Source: Geomonas oryzae
GTDB taxonomy: Bacteria; Desulfobacterota; Desulfuromonadia; Geobacterales; Geobacteraceae
NCBI RefSeq assembly: GCF_004117875.1
Contig: NZ_RAHW01000003.1
Location: 186,001-250,000, forward strand
Direction of reading: 5' to 3'
DNA length: 64,000 bases
The notes beneath the pieces were generated by a model. The model did not search any database and was not told the origin of the DNA. It was given only the letters and a program-made list of their open reading frames with translations. Positions 34,046 through 45,060 of this stretch are shown in pieces. The translations under genes and the position numbers were made by a program. Numbering within the stretch: the stretch's first letter is position 1; every line of letters starts with the position of its first letter.

Positions 34046-37036
34046 TTACAGGTCCTTGAGCGGCGCCTGCCAGGCGGCCTTCAGTTCGGCGTTGGCGGCG
34101 TTCACCACCACGCTGCCGGAAAGCCCCTTCACCTTGAGTGCCGGCTCCTCGGTGACCGCACCGATTCTGCCGAATGCGGTCCCCGCCATCGCCTTCTCGA
34201 AGGCCTCCGCCTTCTCGGCACGCACCGTCACCAGAAGACGCGAGGCGGACTCGGAGAAGAGAAGCGCGACATCGCTCTTCCCTGCCGCATCCCCCTTGAA
34301 GGGCACCTGGGCCAGGTCGAGCTCGATCCCGAACCCGCCCGCGAAGGCGCTCTCGGCTGCGGCGACGGCAAGGCCGCCGTCGGAGAGGTCGTGGCAGGAA
34401 GCGACGAGCCCCGCGTTCAGGGCTGCGCCGTAGGCACGGTAGGTGGCTAGCGCGGCCTGAGCGTCGACCTTCGGCACGTTGTTCCCCACGAACCCTATCT
34501 GCGCCAGGTACTCGGAAGCGCCCAGCTCGTTCGCGGTGGCGCCCAGGAGGTACACCGCATCGCCCGCGCGCTTCACGTCCATGGTGACGGCGAGGCGCGC
34601 GTCCTCCATCTTGCCGATGACCGAGAAAAGGAGGGTCGGCGGGATGGAGATCTTCGTCGTGCCGTCGTAGAAGTCGTTCTTCATCGAGTCCTTGCCCGAG
34701 ATGAGCGGCATGGAGAAGAAGGTGCAGTAGTCGTAGAGCGCCTTGTTGGCGCGCACGAGCTGCGCCATCTTGTAGGGGCCGTCCGGGGTCCTGTCGGAGA
34801 GGACCGGATCGCACCAGCAGAAGTTGTCCAGACCGGCGACCAAGTCGAGCGAGCCGCCGACGGCAACGTAGTTCCTGAGCCCCTCGTCGATGGCGTTTGC
34901 CGCCATGTCGTAGGCGTCGATGTCGCTGTAGCGCGGGCAGATGCCGTGCCCTACGACGACCCCTTCGAAGGAGTCGAGTACCGGGCGCACTACGGCGGCA
35001 TCGGACGGGCCGTCGTTGTCGACGCCGGTGAACGGCTTGACCACGGAACCACCCTGGACCTCGTGGTCGTAGCGGCGCACCACGCTCTCCTTGGAGCAGA
35101 TGTTGAGCGAGGAGAGGAGCGCCTTGACGTCGCCGGTGTAATCGGCGGACGCCTCGAGTTTCGGCTCCTCGTGCACCGGCTTTTCCCACTTGGCCGGGAT
35201 CTGCATCGGGGGAAGACCCGCGTGCATGAAGGAAAGCGGCAGGTAGGCCACGGTCTTCTCGCCGTAGAGCATGTGGAAGATGCCGGAATCGGTGAAGGTG
35301 CCGAGCACGGTCGCCTCGACGCCGTAGCGCTTCGCCATCTCCATGAACTCGTCGATTCTCTCCGGGGGAACGGCGAGGCTCATCCTTTCCTGCGCCTCGG
35401 AGATGAGGATCTCCCAGGGGGCGAGACCCGGGTACTTGAGCGGCGCCTTGGAGAGGTCGAGTTGGCAGCCGCCGCACTCCTCGGACATCTCGCCGATGGA
35501 GGAGGAAAGCCCCCCTGCCCCGTTGTCGGTGATGAAGCGGTAGAGCGCCTTGTCGCGCGCGCGGATCAGGAAGTCGAACATCCGCTTCTGGGTGATCGGG
35601 TCGCCGATCTGCACCGCGGAGACCGGCGAGTTCTCGTTCAGCTCCTCCGAGGAGAAGGTAGCGCCGTGGATGCCGTCCTTGCCGATGCGCCCGCCGGTCA
35701 TAACGATCAGGTCGCCGGGCAGAATCTTCTTCTGGTGTGCCGGCTCACCCTTGATGGTTGCGGGCATGAGCCCCGCGGTGCCGCAGAATACCAGCGGCTT
35801 GCCTGCGAAACGCTCGTCGAAGACGAGGGAGCCGTTGACGGTCGGGATGCCGCTTTTGTTGCCGCCGTGCTCGACACCCTCGACGACACCCTCATAGATG
35901 CGGCGCGGGTGCAGGAGACGCTTCGGAAGCTCTTTCTCGTAGAAGGGATCGGCGAAGCAGAAGACGTCGGTGTTGAAGATTAGCTTCGCCCCCTTGCCGG
36001 TGCCGAACGGGTCGCGGTTCACGCCGACGATGCCGGTGAGCGCCCCGCCGTAAGGGTCGAGCGCGGACGGCGAGTTGTGCGTCTCGACCTTGAAGACGAG
36101 GGACCAGTCGTCGTTGAACTTGATGACGCCCGCGTTGTCCTTGAAGACGGAGAGGCAGTAATCCTTGTCACCCTGGGCCGCGCGCACGTCGGCGGTGGTC
36201 TTTTGGATGTAGCTCTTGAAGAGGGAGTTGATCTTCTCGGTGTTCCCTTCGCCGTCGTCGTAGGTCACGTCCGCGGAGAAGATCTTGTGCTTGCAGTGCT
36301 CGGACCAGGTCTGCGCCAGCGCCTCGAGCTCCACGTCGGTGGGTGCCGCGCCAAGGCCCAGGCTCTTGCGCTTTTCGATCACCTCGGCATCGCGGTAGTG
36401 CGCCTGGATGATCTTCATCTCGTCCAGGGTGAGCGCGAGCACGCCGTCGCGGCTTATCCGCATCAGCTCCTCGTCGGAGACCTCGAGGTTCACCGTGTTC
36501 ACCTCGACCTTCGCCTCGCCCTGCACCTTCGGCACGAACGGAGCGACGCCACCCTGCGCCTTGAAGGTCGCGGCGTCCAGGATCTGGTAGCGCTGGATCA
36601 GGGTGTTGCACAGAAGCCCGGTGGCGATCTTCTCGGCATCGGCCTGGGTCAGTTTGCCGGAGAGGAGGTACTGTACCGAGGTGTAGACCCCCTCCCCCGC
36701 CGCGAGTTCGCGCCCGAGCAGGTAACCGATCGCCTCTTTGGCGGTGCGCCCGACGTTGTCGGTGACGCCGGCGCGGAAGCCGACCTCGACCAGGAAGTCG
36801 AAGCCTGCCGCTGCGGGCTTGTCGATTGAGTAGTCCTGGATGACCGGATCGCTGAAGGGTCCGGCGGCAGCCTGCGCCAGCTCGTCGGCGGAGAGCTCGG
36901 CATCGACCGTGTAGACGTCGATGGTGCGTACCTCGGCCACGTCGAGATGGAGGAAGTGTCCGATCTCACGCTTGATACGTTCGCCGCGCGGGTCGCGGAC
37001 CTCGTCCTTTAGGGTGATCTCAATCCTGTGGGGCAT
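34046..37036 (-). CDS. purL: Phosphoribosylformylglycinamidine synthase with N-terminal PurS-like domain
   Basis: A 996-residue ATP-dependent FGAM synthase. Residues about 1-200 contain two PurS-like ferredoxin-fold segments (MPHRIEITLKDEVRDPRGER and the repeat-like FLVEVGFRAGVTDNVGR); the rest is the two AIRS-type halves of PurL, including TWSEHCKHK and GGVAPF. The glutaminase is a separate gene (purQ). The start at 37036 has AGGA eight bases upstream; an ATG six codons earlier overlaps the same site and is less likely. It overlaps the end of the mscS gene by 17 bp. Confidence 0.94.
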   Translation of the reverse strand: MPHRIEITLKDEVRDPRGERIKREIGHFLHLDVAEVRTIDVYTVDAELSADELAQAAAGPFSDPVIQDYSIDKPAAAGFDFLVEVGFRAGVTDNVGRTAKEAIGYLLGRELAAGEGVYTSVQYLLSGKLTQADAEKIATGLLCNTLIQRYQILDAATFKAQGGVAPFVPKVQGEAKVEVNTVNLEVSDEELMRISRDGVLALTLDEMKIIQAHYRDAEVIEKRKSLGLGAAPTDVELEALAQTWSEHCKHKIFSADVTYDDGEGNTEKINSLFKSYIQKTTADVRAAQGDKDYCLSVFKDNAGVIKFNDDWSLVFKVETHNSPSALDPYGGALTGIVGVNRDPFGTGKGAKLIFNTDVFCFADPFYEKELPKRLLHPRRIYEGVVEGVEHGGNKSGIPTVNGSLVFDERFAGKPLVFCGTAGLMPATIKGEPAHQKKILPGDLIVMTGGRIGKDGIHGATFSSEELNENSPVSAVQIGDPITQKRMFDFLIRARDKALYRFITDNGAGGLSSSIGEMSEECGGCQLDLSKAPLKYPGLAPWEILISEAQERMSLAVPPERIDEFMEMAKRYGVEATVLGTFTDSGIFHMLYGEKTVAYLPLSFMHAGLPPMQIPAKWEKPVHEEPKLEASADYTGDVKALLSSLNICSKESVVRRYDHEVQGGSVVKPFTGVDNDGPSDAAVVRPVLDSFEGVVVGHGICPRYSDIDAYDMAANAIDEGLRNYVAVGGSLDLVAGLDNFCWCDPVLSDRTPDGPYKMAQLVRANKALYDYCTFFSMPLISGKDSMKNDFYDGTTKISIPPTLLFSVIGKMEDARLAVTMDVKRAGDAVYLLGATANELGASEYLAQIGFVGNNVPKVDAQAALATYRAYGAALNAGLVASCHDLSDGGLAVAAAESAFAGGFGIELDLAQVPFKGDAAGKSDVALLFSESASRLLVTVRAEKAEAFEKAMAGTAFGRIGAVTEEPALKVKGLSGSVVVNAANAELKAAWQAPLKDL

Positions 37037-38108
37037 TGTTGGTGTCCTTTTCATAGATGACCGTCCGCGTCGGGTACGGGATATTGATGCCGTTTTCCTG
37101 GAATCTCGTAAGGAGCGCGCTGTTGATCTTGTCCTGCGCGCCGAAGACCTGGGTGTACTCGGGAACCCAGAAGAAGAGCGAGAGGTTCAGGGCGCTGTCC
37201 CCGAAGTTCACGAAGAACGCCTCCGGGGCCGGGTCCTTTAGCACCTCGGAGACGTCGAGGGCGGTCTGCACCATGATCTCCTTGGCGCGCGCCACGTCGC
37301 TGTCGTAGCCGATGCCGATGTTCACCCTCCCTTTGCCGCGCAGGTCCGGAAAGGCCATGTTGATCAGGTTGGAGTTGCACAGCTCCGAGTTCGGGATGAT
37401 CAGGAGGGTGTTGTCGAGCCCCTTGATCTTGGTGCTCCGAAGGCCGATGTCCATCACGTCCCCGGTCTGGGTGCCGAGCGTGATCCGGTCGCCGATGCGG
37501 AACGGGCGGTCGATCATCAGGGTAAACCCGGAGATCATGTTCGCCAGGGTGTCCTTCGCGGCGAGACCGATGGCGAGGGAGCCGACGCCCAGGGCGGTGA
37601 CCAGGGAGAGGATGTCGTAGTTGAAATGCTTGAGCGTGATGATGAGTGCGGTGACCACCAGGAAGATGGTGCAGAGCTTCTCCACGAGCGGCATGAGCTG
37701 CCGGCTCATCTCGGCCCCCGCCACGCGCGCCCCGTAAGCCTTCAAAAGCTCGTCGAGGATGCGGTAGGCGATGACGGTGAGGATGGAGATGTTCACCACG
37801 AAGAGAAGCCCCGAGGCGAGGATGCCGATCCGGTCGTGCAGCGGCAGGCGCCTGATGGCCAGGTACAGGCCGGCGCAGTTGACGAGGAGCATGGCGGGTC
37901 CGGAGACCCGCTCAAGGATCCTGTCGTCGAGATCCGTCTCCGTGAAGGAGCAAAGGCGCGTGCCGACCTTGGTCAGCAGCTGCTGCGCCAGCCTGGAGAG
38001 GAGGTAGAAAACGCCGATGATGACGGCGGAGATGAGTGCCTGCTTGCCCCAGAAGAGAAGGAAGGGATCCATCTCGTCGGGCGCCAGGTAGTACAGGATG
38101 CTATCCAC
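37020..38108 (-). CDS. MscS family mechanosensitive channel
   Basis: A 362-residue small-conductance channel. Four or five hydrophobic helices fill residues 1-175, with the pore-lining Gly/Ala-rich helix LVTALGVGSLAIGLAAKDTLAN near 176-197. The MscS beta domain (RIGDRITL...GDVMDIGLRSTKIK) and the C-terminal alpha/beta domain follow. The start is taken as the GTG at 38108 because GAGG lies seven bases before it; a TTG one codon earlier is possible. It overlaps both purB and purL, so it is embedded in the purine transcript. Confidence 0.9.
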   Translation of the reverse strand: MDSILYYLAPDEMDPFLLFWGKQALISAVIIGVFYLLSRLAQQLLTKVGTRLCSFTETDLDDRILERVSGPAMLLVNCAGLYLAIRRLPLHDRIGILASGLLFVVNISILTVIAYRILDELLKAYGARVAGAEMSRQLMPLVEKLCTIFLVVTALIITLKHFNYDILSLVTALGVGSLAIGLAAKDTLANMISGFTLMIDRPFRIGDRITLGTQTGDVMDIGLRSTKIKGLDNTLLIIPNSELCNSNLINMAFPDLRGKGRVNIGIGYDSDVARAKEIMVQTALDVSEVLKDPAPEAFFVNFGDSALNLSLFFWVPEYTQVFGAQDKINSALLTRFQENGINIPYPTRTVIYEKDTNNAPQD

Positions 38109-39396
38109 CAAAGACCCTCGTGAAAATGGTGTCGACGTGCTTCAGATGGTAACCGAGATCGAAGGCTTCCTTGATCTCCTCGGCGGGAAGGAAGCCGGCC
38201 ACCTCCTCGTCGTTCAGGAGTTCGGTCTGGAAGTCCTTACCCTCTTCCCACACCTTCATGGCGTTTCTCTGCACCAGGGCGTAGGCCTTCTCGCGGGAGG
38301 CGCCCGCCTCGGCGAGCTTCAAAAGCACGCGCTGGGAGAAGATGAGGCCGCGCATCTGGTTCAGGTTTCTCATCATGTTCTCGGGGTAGACCACGAGGTT
38401 CTCGATGAGCCCGATGGCGCGGTTCAGCATGAAGTCGAGCGTCACGGTGGCGTCGGGGCCGATGATGCGCTCCACCGAGGAGTGGGAGATGTCGCGCTCG
38501 TGCCAAAGCGGCACGTTCTCCATGGCGGAGAGGGCGTAGCCGCGGATCAGGCGGGAAAGACCGGTCAGGTTCTCGGAGAGGACCGGGTTGCGCTTGTGCG
38601 GCATCGCCGAGGACCCCTTCTGCCCCTTGCTGAAGAATTCCTCGGCCTCGAGCACCTCGGTCCTTTGCAGGTGCCTGATCTCCACCGCGAACTTCTCGAT
38701 GGAGGAGGCGATGATGGCGAGCGTGGTGAAGTATTCGGCGTGACGGTCGCGCTGCAGCACCTGCGTCGAGCAGGGGGCGGGTTTCAGCCCGGCCTTCTTG
38801 CAGACGTACTCCTCGACCTGCGGGTCGATGTTGGCGAAGGTGCCGACCGCCCCGGAGATCTTGCCGTAGGAGATGGTTTCGAGGGCCGCCTCCATGCGTT
38901 TTAAGTTCCTGGCCATCTCGTCGTACCAAAGCGCCATCTTGAGGCCGAAGGTGACCGGCTCGGCGTGGATGCCGTGGGAGCGACCCATCTGCGGGGTCAT
39001 CTTGTGCTCGAAGGCGCGGGTCTTGATGACCGCCATGAGACGCTTGATGTCGGAGATGATCAGCTCGCCCGCTTCCTTTAGAAGCATGGCGAAGGAGGTG
39101 TCGAGGATGTCGGAGGAGGTGAGCCCCAGGTGAACGAAGCGGGAGTCGTCGCCGATGTAGTCGGCAACCGAGGTGAGAAAGGCGATGACGTCATGCTTTA
39201 CGGTGCGCTCGATCTCGTCGATGCGCTCCACGTCGAAGCTCGCCTTGGCACGGATGCGCGCCACGGCGTCCTTGGGAATGCGCCCCATCTCGGCGTGCGC
39301 CTCGCAGGCGTAGATCTCGATCTCGAGCCACTTGCGGTAGCGGTTTTCCGGTTCCCAGATGCGGGTCATTTCAGGACGGCTGTAACGTTCGATCAC
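38101..39396 (-). CDS. purB: Adenylosuccinate lyase
   Basis: A 431-residue fumarase-superfamily enzyme that acts twice in purine synthesis, splitting SAICAR and adenylosuccinate. The signature loop GSSAMPHKRNP is near 260, and the HxxxxxH-like catalytic His is near 140 (SHGIHAEPVTFG). The start is a GTG with GGGGGAA upstream, giving the family N-terminus MIERYSRPEM. First gene of the leftward purB-mscS-purL-purQ-purF-pyrE cluster. Confidence 0.95.
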   Translation of the reverse strand: MIERYSRPEMTRIWEPENRYRKWLEIEIYACEAHAEMGRIPKDAVARIRAKASFDVERIDEIERTVKHDVIAFLTSVADYIGDDSRFVHLGLTSSDILDTSFAMLLKEAGELIISDIKRLMAVIKTRAFEHKMTPQMGRSHGIHAEPVTFGLKMALWYDEMARNLKRMEAALETISYGKISGAVGTFANIDPQVEEYVCKKAGLKPAPCSTQVLQRDRHAEYFTTLAIIASSIEKFAVEIRHLQRTEVLEAEEFFSKGQKGSSAMPHKRNPVLSENLTGLSRLIRGYALSAMENVPLWHERDISHSSVERIIGPDATVTLDFMLNRAIGLIENLVVYPENMMRNLNQMRGLIFSQRVLLKLAEAGASREKAYALVQRNAMKVWEEGKDFQTELLNDEEVAGFLPAEEIKEAFDLGYHLKHVDTIFTRVFGG

Positions 39397-39499
39397 GAAT
39401 AGTTCCCCCTTCTTGCATGTCTAGTTTTTTGTATGGCGAAAACAGCTGCACCGCGCGTCGCTGGGGAGGACTCCCCTTTCCGACGCCCGGCGCAAAGGA

Positions 39500-40270
39500 T
39501 CAAGCGGAGAATACGCCGCAGACCTTGTGCTGGGCTCCGACGAAGAGGTCGGGACCGCAAAGGTTCTGGCGTTTTAAAAGCCCGTCGGCGGCGGCAAAGG
39601 CCAGCGCCGGATCGTTGTTCACCTCGGAGAGATGTGAGAGGAAGACCCCCTGCAGCTCGGGGTGCAGGAGCTCCTCCAAAAGGTTCGCCCCCTCCGTATT
39701 GGAGAGGTGCCCGTGGCGGGAGCGGATGCGCTGCTTCAGATGCCATGGATACGGGCCGTCCTGCAGCATCTGCTCGTCGTGGTTGAACTCGAGCACCAGC
39801 GCGCGGCACCCCTTGAGCTTCTCCTGGGTGAGCCGGGTGGCGATCCCGAGGTCGGTTGCGAAACCGATGCACCCCTCGCCGCTTTCGATGCGGAAGCCGA
39901 CCGGATCGCAGGCGTCATGGGTGACCGGAAAGGGGTCGACCGACACCCCCTTGAAGGCGAAGGGGGAACCGGCCTCGAACTCGATGAACTCGGCCTTGCC
40001 GATGGCGTGGCGCGCCGCCTGCAGCATGAGGCTCGAACAAAGCACCGGGATCTTCAGGCGCCGGGCGAGCGTCCCCACGCCGCGGATGTGATCGCTGTGC
40101 TCGTGCGTCACCATGATGCCGTCCAGGGTGGCGGCGTCGACGCCGATGGAGGCGAGCCGGGTTATCGTCTCCCGGCCGGAGAGGCCGGCATCGATCAGCA
40201 AACGGCAGGCATCGGTTTCCAGAAACAGGGAATTCCCCTTGCTGCCACTTGCCAGGAGGCTGAGCCTCAT
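39500..40270 (-). CDS. MBL fold metallohydrolase (YycJ/WalJ-like)
   Basis: A 256-residue metallo-beta-lactamase-fold protein. The metal site is visible as THEHSDH (about 56-62), with further ligands at the HD of VTHDACD (near 123) and FATDLG (near 144). In Firmicutes the related YycJ/WalJ acts as an exonuclease linked to the cell wall; here the role is open. I chose the ATG at 40270 for its GGAGGG site; the frame is open 14 codons earlier. Confidence 0.87.
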   Translation of the reverse strand: MRLSLLASGSKGNSLFLETDACRLLIDAGLSGRETITRLASIGVDAATLDGIMVTHEHSDHIRGVGTLARRLKIPVLCSSLMLQAARHAIGKAEFIEFEAGSPFAFKGVSVDPFPVTHDACDPVGFRIESGEGCIGFATDLGIATRLTQEKLKGCRALVLEFNHDEQMLQDGPYPWHLKQRIRSRHGHLSNTEGANLLEELLHPELQGVFLSHLSEVNNDPALAFAAADGLLKRQNLCGPDLFVGAQHKVCGVFSA

Positions 40271-40383
40271 CCATCCCTCCGAGAATTCGCGCATCGCCCG
40301 CACGGGGCTCATGAACGGCAGAAAAACCTTATTTTTATACAGGAAACGGGTGGCGGATTCAAGATGAAGTTGCTGAGTTTTGC

Positions 40384-42453
40384 TTAACGCAGGAGCCTGC
40401 TGTAGTCGGTGTTCCCCTCGCCCAGACCGGGCGCGAGCGGAAGCAGAATGTGGAAAGTGGAGCCCGGGAAGCGCTCCGGGTTGTAGCCGGTGGACTCGAC
40501 CCAGATCTCGCCGCCGTGCATGTCGACGATCCCCTTGGCGATGGAGAGGCCAAGCCCCGCCCCCTTCGCCTTGAAGGCGACCTTGCCGCTTGAGTGCTCC
40601 TGGATGTTCCCCACCTCGTAGAACTTGTCGAAGACGCGCAACTGGTCCTCGCGATCGATGCCGATGCCGGTGTCGGTGACGGTGATCTCCAGGAACAGGT
40701 GATGCTCGCGCCCCTCCGTCGACCCCGCGGGACCGCGCAAGAGGTACTTCGCGGAGCTGCTCACCGTGATGCGCCCGCCGTCCGGGGTGAACTTGATGGC
40801 GTTACCGAGGATATTGGAGAGAAGCTGCATGAGCCTCAGCGCATCGCCGCGTATCGAGGGGAGCGACTCGTCGAGGTTCAGCACCACCTCCTGCTTTCTC
40901 ATCGAGAAGAAGAAGCGCAGTTCGTTCACCGAGGCCTCGATGAGACGGTTCAGCTGGATGTCCTCGACTTTAAGCTGCAGCCTCTTCTCGTCGATCATGG
41001 AGACGTCGACCATGTCCTTGATGATGTTGTCCAGGCGCGACGCTGCGTTGGCTATGTTCACCACCATCTCGAGCACCGTCTTGTCCACCTTGTCGGCGAG
41101 GTCGGTGGTGATGAGCTCGGAATACCCCATGATGACGGTGAGCGGCGTCTTCAGTTCGTGCGACGCGAGCCCCAGGAAGGAATCCTTCATCCGGTTCAGG
41201 CGCGCGAGGTCGGCGGAGCTCTTCTCCAGGTTGAGGATGATCTCGCGCTCGCGGGTCACGTCGCGGAAGATGGCCTGCACCAGGGTCTCCGAGCCGCTTT
41301 TGATGCTGGAGGCGTGCAGCATGGCGACCATGGCGCCCCCCTCCTTCCTGGAGAGCTGCATCTCCTCGGCGATGTGCGCCCCCTCGGAGGCCTCGCGGAA
41401 GATCCGGTGCACCTTCGGGATGTTGCTGATGTTCAAAAGAAGGAGCATCTTGGTGAGCGGCAGCCCTACGAGCTCCTTCGCCTCGTAGCCGAAGAACTCC
41501 TCCGCCATCTTATTCACCATGCGGATCGAGTCGTCCGCCCCGATCACCACGATGGCGTCGCTTGCGTCCTCCATGAGCGACTTGTACAGCTCCTCGGAGC
41601 GCTCGAGGTCGGTGGAGAGGGTCTCGAGCTTGCGGTAGGAGGCCTGCAGCTCCTCGAAGGTCCGCTCCATGTCCTGGTAGTTCTTCTTGATCTCGGCGTC
41701 CCTGTTCTTCAGGAACTGCGACATGATGTTCACGTTCCTGGCAAGCTCGTTGAACTCGTCGACCTGCACCTCGCCGATATGGGTGTCGAAGGCCCCCTCG
41801 GAGATCTGCTTCACCCCTTTCAGAAGGACCGAGATCGGCTGGGTGACGTAGCGCCGCATGAAGAGCATGATGAGGGTGAAGGAGGTGATCAGGGAGAAGG
41901 CGAGCAACAGGAGGGTCTTCAGCACCATGCCGCGCATCTTGTCGAAGACGACCTGTTCGCTGAAACCGACGTGCGCCTGGGCGATCGGCTTGCCGTAGGG
42001 GCTCATCACCATGACGGCGTTGTCGTAGAAAGAGTTGTGGGCCCCGTCGAACACCATGGAGACGCGCCGCTTGTAGACCGGCTCGTCACCGGGGCGCGAC
42101 TCCTCCTTCTGCGGCTGCGGCTGCAGCGGCATGGCGATGAAACGGGGATCGCTGGCGAAGAGCACGCGCCCGCCGAGGTCGGTCACCACGCAGTAGGCGA
42201 TGTCCGGGTTCCCCTCGATGATCTCGCGGCACTTCTCGGAGACCCCGGTCATGTCCTTCAGCTCGAGCCCGAGGTTCAACACCTTCTCGATGTTGGACTT
42301 GAGCGCCACGGCGAGCCCCTTGGAGCGCAGGTTGAGCGCGCTCACCTGGTCCTTGCGCAACGCCATGATATCCATACCTGAACTAATGAAGATAGTAAGG
42401 AAGAGGATCAGGAAGGAGAAGAGAAGGATGCGTTTTTCCAGTGTCATTTTCAT
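40384..42453 (-). CDS. Membrane sensor histidine kinase with HAMP and PAS domains
   Basis: A protein of about 689 residues. An N-terminal helix (about 8-28) and a second helix near 185-207 flank a periplasmic sensor domain, followed by HAMP (about 208-260), a short coiled coil, PAS (about 295-400), HisKA with the phospho-acceptor His in LASHELKTPL (near 447), and HATPase with NILGNAIKF, DTGIGID and GAGLGLSIAKG. No response regulator adjoins it, so it is an orphan kinase. The start is uncertain: no clear ribosome site precedes this ATG or the one 18 codons earlier. Confidence 0.88.
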   Translation of the reverse strand: MKMTLEKRILLFSFLILFLTIFISSGMDIMALRKDQVSALNLRSKGLAVALKSNIEKVLNLGLELKDMTGVSEKCREIIEGNPDIAYCVVTDLGGRVLFASDPRFIAMPLQPQPQKEESRPGDEPVYKRRVSMVFDGAHNSFYDNAVMVMSPYGKPIAQAHVGFSEQVVFDKMRGMVLKTLLLLAFSLITSFTLIMLFMRRYVTQPISVLLKGVKQISEGAFDTHIGEVQVDEFNELARNVNIMSQFLKNRDAEIKKNYQDMERTFEELQASYRKLETLSTDLERSEELYKSLMEDASDAIVVIGADDSIRMVNKMAEEFFGYEAKELVGLPLTKMLLLLNISNIPKVHRIFREASEGAHIAEEMQLSRKEGGAMVAMLHASSIKSGSETLVQAIFRDVTREREIILNLEKSSADLARLNRMKDSFLGLASHELKTPLTVIMGYSELITTDLADKVDKTVLEMVVNIANAASRLDNIIKDMVDVSMIDEKRLQLKVEDIQLNRLIEASVNELRFFFSMRKQEVVLNLDESLPSIRGDALRLMQLLSNILGNAIKFTPDGGRITVSSSAKYLLRGPAGSTEGREHHLFLEITVTDTGIGIDREDQLRVFDKFYEVGNIQEHSSGKVAFKAKGAGLGLSIAKGIVDMHGGEIWVESTGYNPERFPGSTFHILLPLAPGLGEGNTDYSRLLR

Positions 42454-42662
42454 CAAGTGAATGTCCAGCAGCTTGCGTGGTGGAAAATGGTGCGCATCAT
42501 GGTCCACGCCAGCATAATTTATACTTCAGCGAAAAGTCAATTATTATGTGTATTTATTCACCGGCAAAAAACGGATCGCAAGGTCTCGATTAACCGTAAA
42601 AACCCAGCCTGTACCGGCTCTTCATCGCTATCGACAATCCCGGAATTATCTTGAATAAAATC

Positions 42663-42691
42663 TTGACGACCACCACATCGGCTGTTAGTAT
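42663..42691 (+). promoter_or_regulatory. Promoter of the glycolytic operon
   Basis: TTGACG (42663-42668), 17-base spacer, TAGTAT (42686-42691), 40 bp upstream of the gap start. Consensus-based. Confidence 0.7.
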
Positions 42692-42719
42692 GCCCAATTG
42701 TGAAGGAATACTTAATTAA

Positions 42720-43727
<1,008 letters not shown>

Positions 43728-43747
43728 CAAGCGCGGAGTTTAGGACA

Positions 43748-43785
43748 AACCGCGGGGGGGAGCAGTCGCCCCCCCGTTTATTTTT
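43748..43785 (+). terminator. Hairpin between gap and pgk
   Basis: aaaccgcgggggg with cccccccgttt stem around agcagtcg, followed by atttttaatg. The U-run is imperfect, so it may attenuate or stabilise the gap message and not end it fully. Confidence 0.55.
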
Positions 43786-43804
43786 AATGCAACCAGGAGG
43801 AAAC

Positions 43805-45004
43805 ATGTCAATTCGCTACATCGATGAAATCGAAAACCTTGCCGGCAAGAAACTGTTCATGCGCGTCGACTTCAACGTGCCGCTGGACGAGCACCAGAAC
43901 ATCACCGAGGACACGAGGATCCGCGCGGTGCTCCCCACGATCAACTACGCGCTGGACAACAAGGCGAAGATCGTGCTCGCCTCGCACCTGGGGCGCCCCA
44001 AGGGGGAGCGCAAGGAGAAGTACTCCATGGCCCCGGCCGCGAAGCGTCTTTCAAGACTTCTGGGCAAGGAGGTGAAGCTCGCCGTCGACTGCATCGGTGA
44101 CGAGGTACGGGCCATGATCGACGCCATGCAGCCCGGCGACATCATCATGCTCGAGAACGTCCGCTTCTACAACGGCGAGGAGAAAAACGACGTCGACTTC
44201 GCCAAGGCCCTTGCCAACGGTTGCGAGGTGTACGTGAACGACGCCTTCGCGGTGTCGCACAGAGCCCACGCCTCCGTCGAGGCGATCACCGACTTCTTCC
44301 CGGTGGTAGCTGCGGGCTTTTTGATGAAGAACGAGATGAACTACTTCGAAAAAGCGATGAAGAACCCGATCCGCCCGCTGGTCGCCATCCTGGGCGGCGC
44401 CAAGGTTTCCGGCAAGATCGAGGTGCTTGAGAACCTGTGCGACAAGGTGGACAAGATCATCATCGGCGGCGGCATGGCCTTCACCTTCCTGAAGGGGATG
44501 GGTTACAACGTAGGGAAGTCGCTCGTCGAGGACAACCTCATCGAGACCGCGATGAAGACATACGAGAAGGCGCGTCAGCAGGGGGTCAAGTTCTACCTCC
44601 CGGTCGACTGCGTCGTCGCGGACCAGTTCAACCCGGCAGCCGAGACCAAGGTGACCCCGATCCAGGAGATCCCCGAGGGGTGGATGGCGCTCGACATCGG
44701 TCCCGCAACGGTCACCCTCTTCACCGAGGCGCTGCAGAACTCCAAGACCATCGTCTGGAACGGCCCGATGGGCGTCTTCGAGATGGACGCCTTCTCCCGC
44801 GGCACCTTCGCCATGGTCTCCGCCGTGGCCAACTCCTACGCGCTCACCATAGTGGGCGGCGGCGACACCGACGTCGCGGTGCACCGCGCCGGCGAGTACG
44901 CGAAGATCAGCTACATCTCCACCGGCGGCGGCGCCTTCCTCGAGCTGCTGGAAGGCAAGAAGCTCCCCGGCATCAAGGTGCTCGAGGACAAGGGGCACAA
45001 GTAA
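43805..45004 (+). CDS. pgk: Phosphoglycerate kinase
   Basis: A 399-residue kinase that makes ATP from 1,3-bisphosphoglycerate. Signatures are RVDFNVPLD (near 20), [10 protein letters not shown] (near 60), GGAKVSGKI (near 198) and the C-terminal GGGDTDVA (near 355). The start at 43805 follows AGGAGGAAAC and gives the family N-terminus; the longer open frame upstream is an overlap into gap in another frame and not coding. Confidence 0.97.
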   Translation: MSIRYIDEIENLAGKKLFMRVDFNVPLDEHQNITEDTRIRAVLPTINYALDNKAKIVLASHLGRPKGERKEKYSMAPAAKRLSRLLGKEVKLAVDCIGDEVRAMIDAMQPGDIIMLENVRFYNGEEKNDVDFAKALANGCEVYVNDAFAVSHRAHASVEAITDFFPVVAAGFLMKNEMNYFEKAMKNPIRPLVAILGGAKVSGKIEVLENLCDKVDKIIIGGGMAFTFLKGMGYNVGKSLVEDNLIETAMKTYEKARQQGVKFYLPVDCVVADQFNPAAETKVTPIQEIPEGWMALDIGPATVTLFTEALQNSKTIVWNGPMGVFEMDAFSRGTFAMVSAVANSYALTIVGGGDTDVAVHRAGEYAKISYISTGGGAFLELLEGKKLPGIKVLEDKGHK

Positions 45005-45060
45005 AACAGTCGAGATCTGAACCCTAATTTTATTCTGATCTGTCATTGAGGAGGGATTAG

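Noticed and set aside
36921..37241. Purine riboswitch or leader near purL
   Set aside because: purL is preceded directly by overlapping mscS coding sequence; there is no room for a leader and no motif seen.
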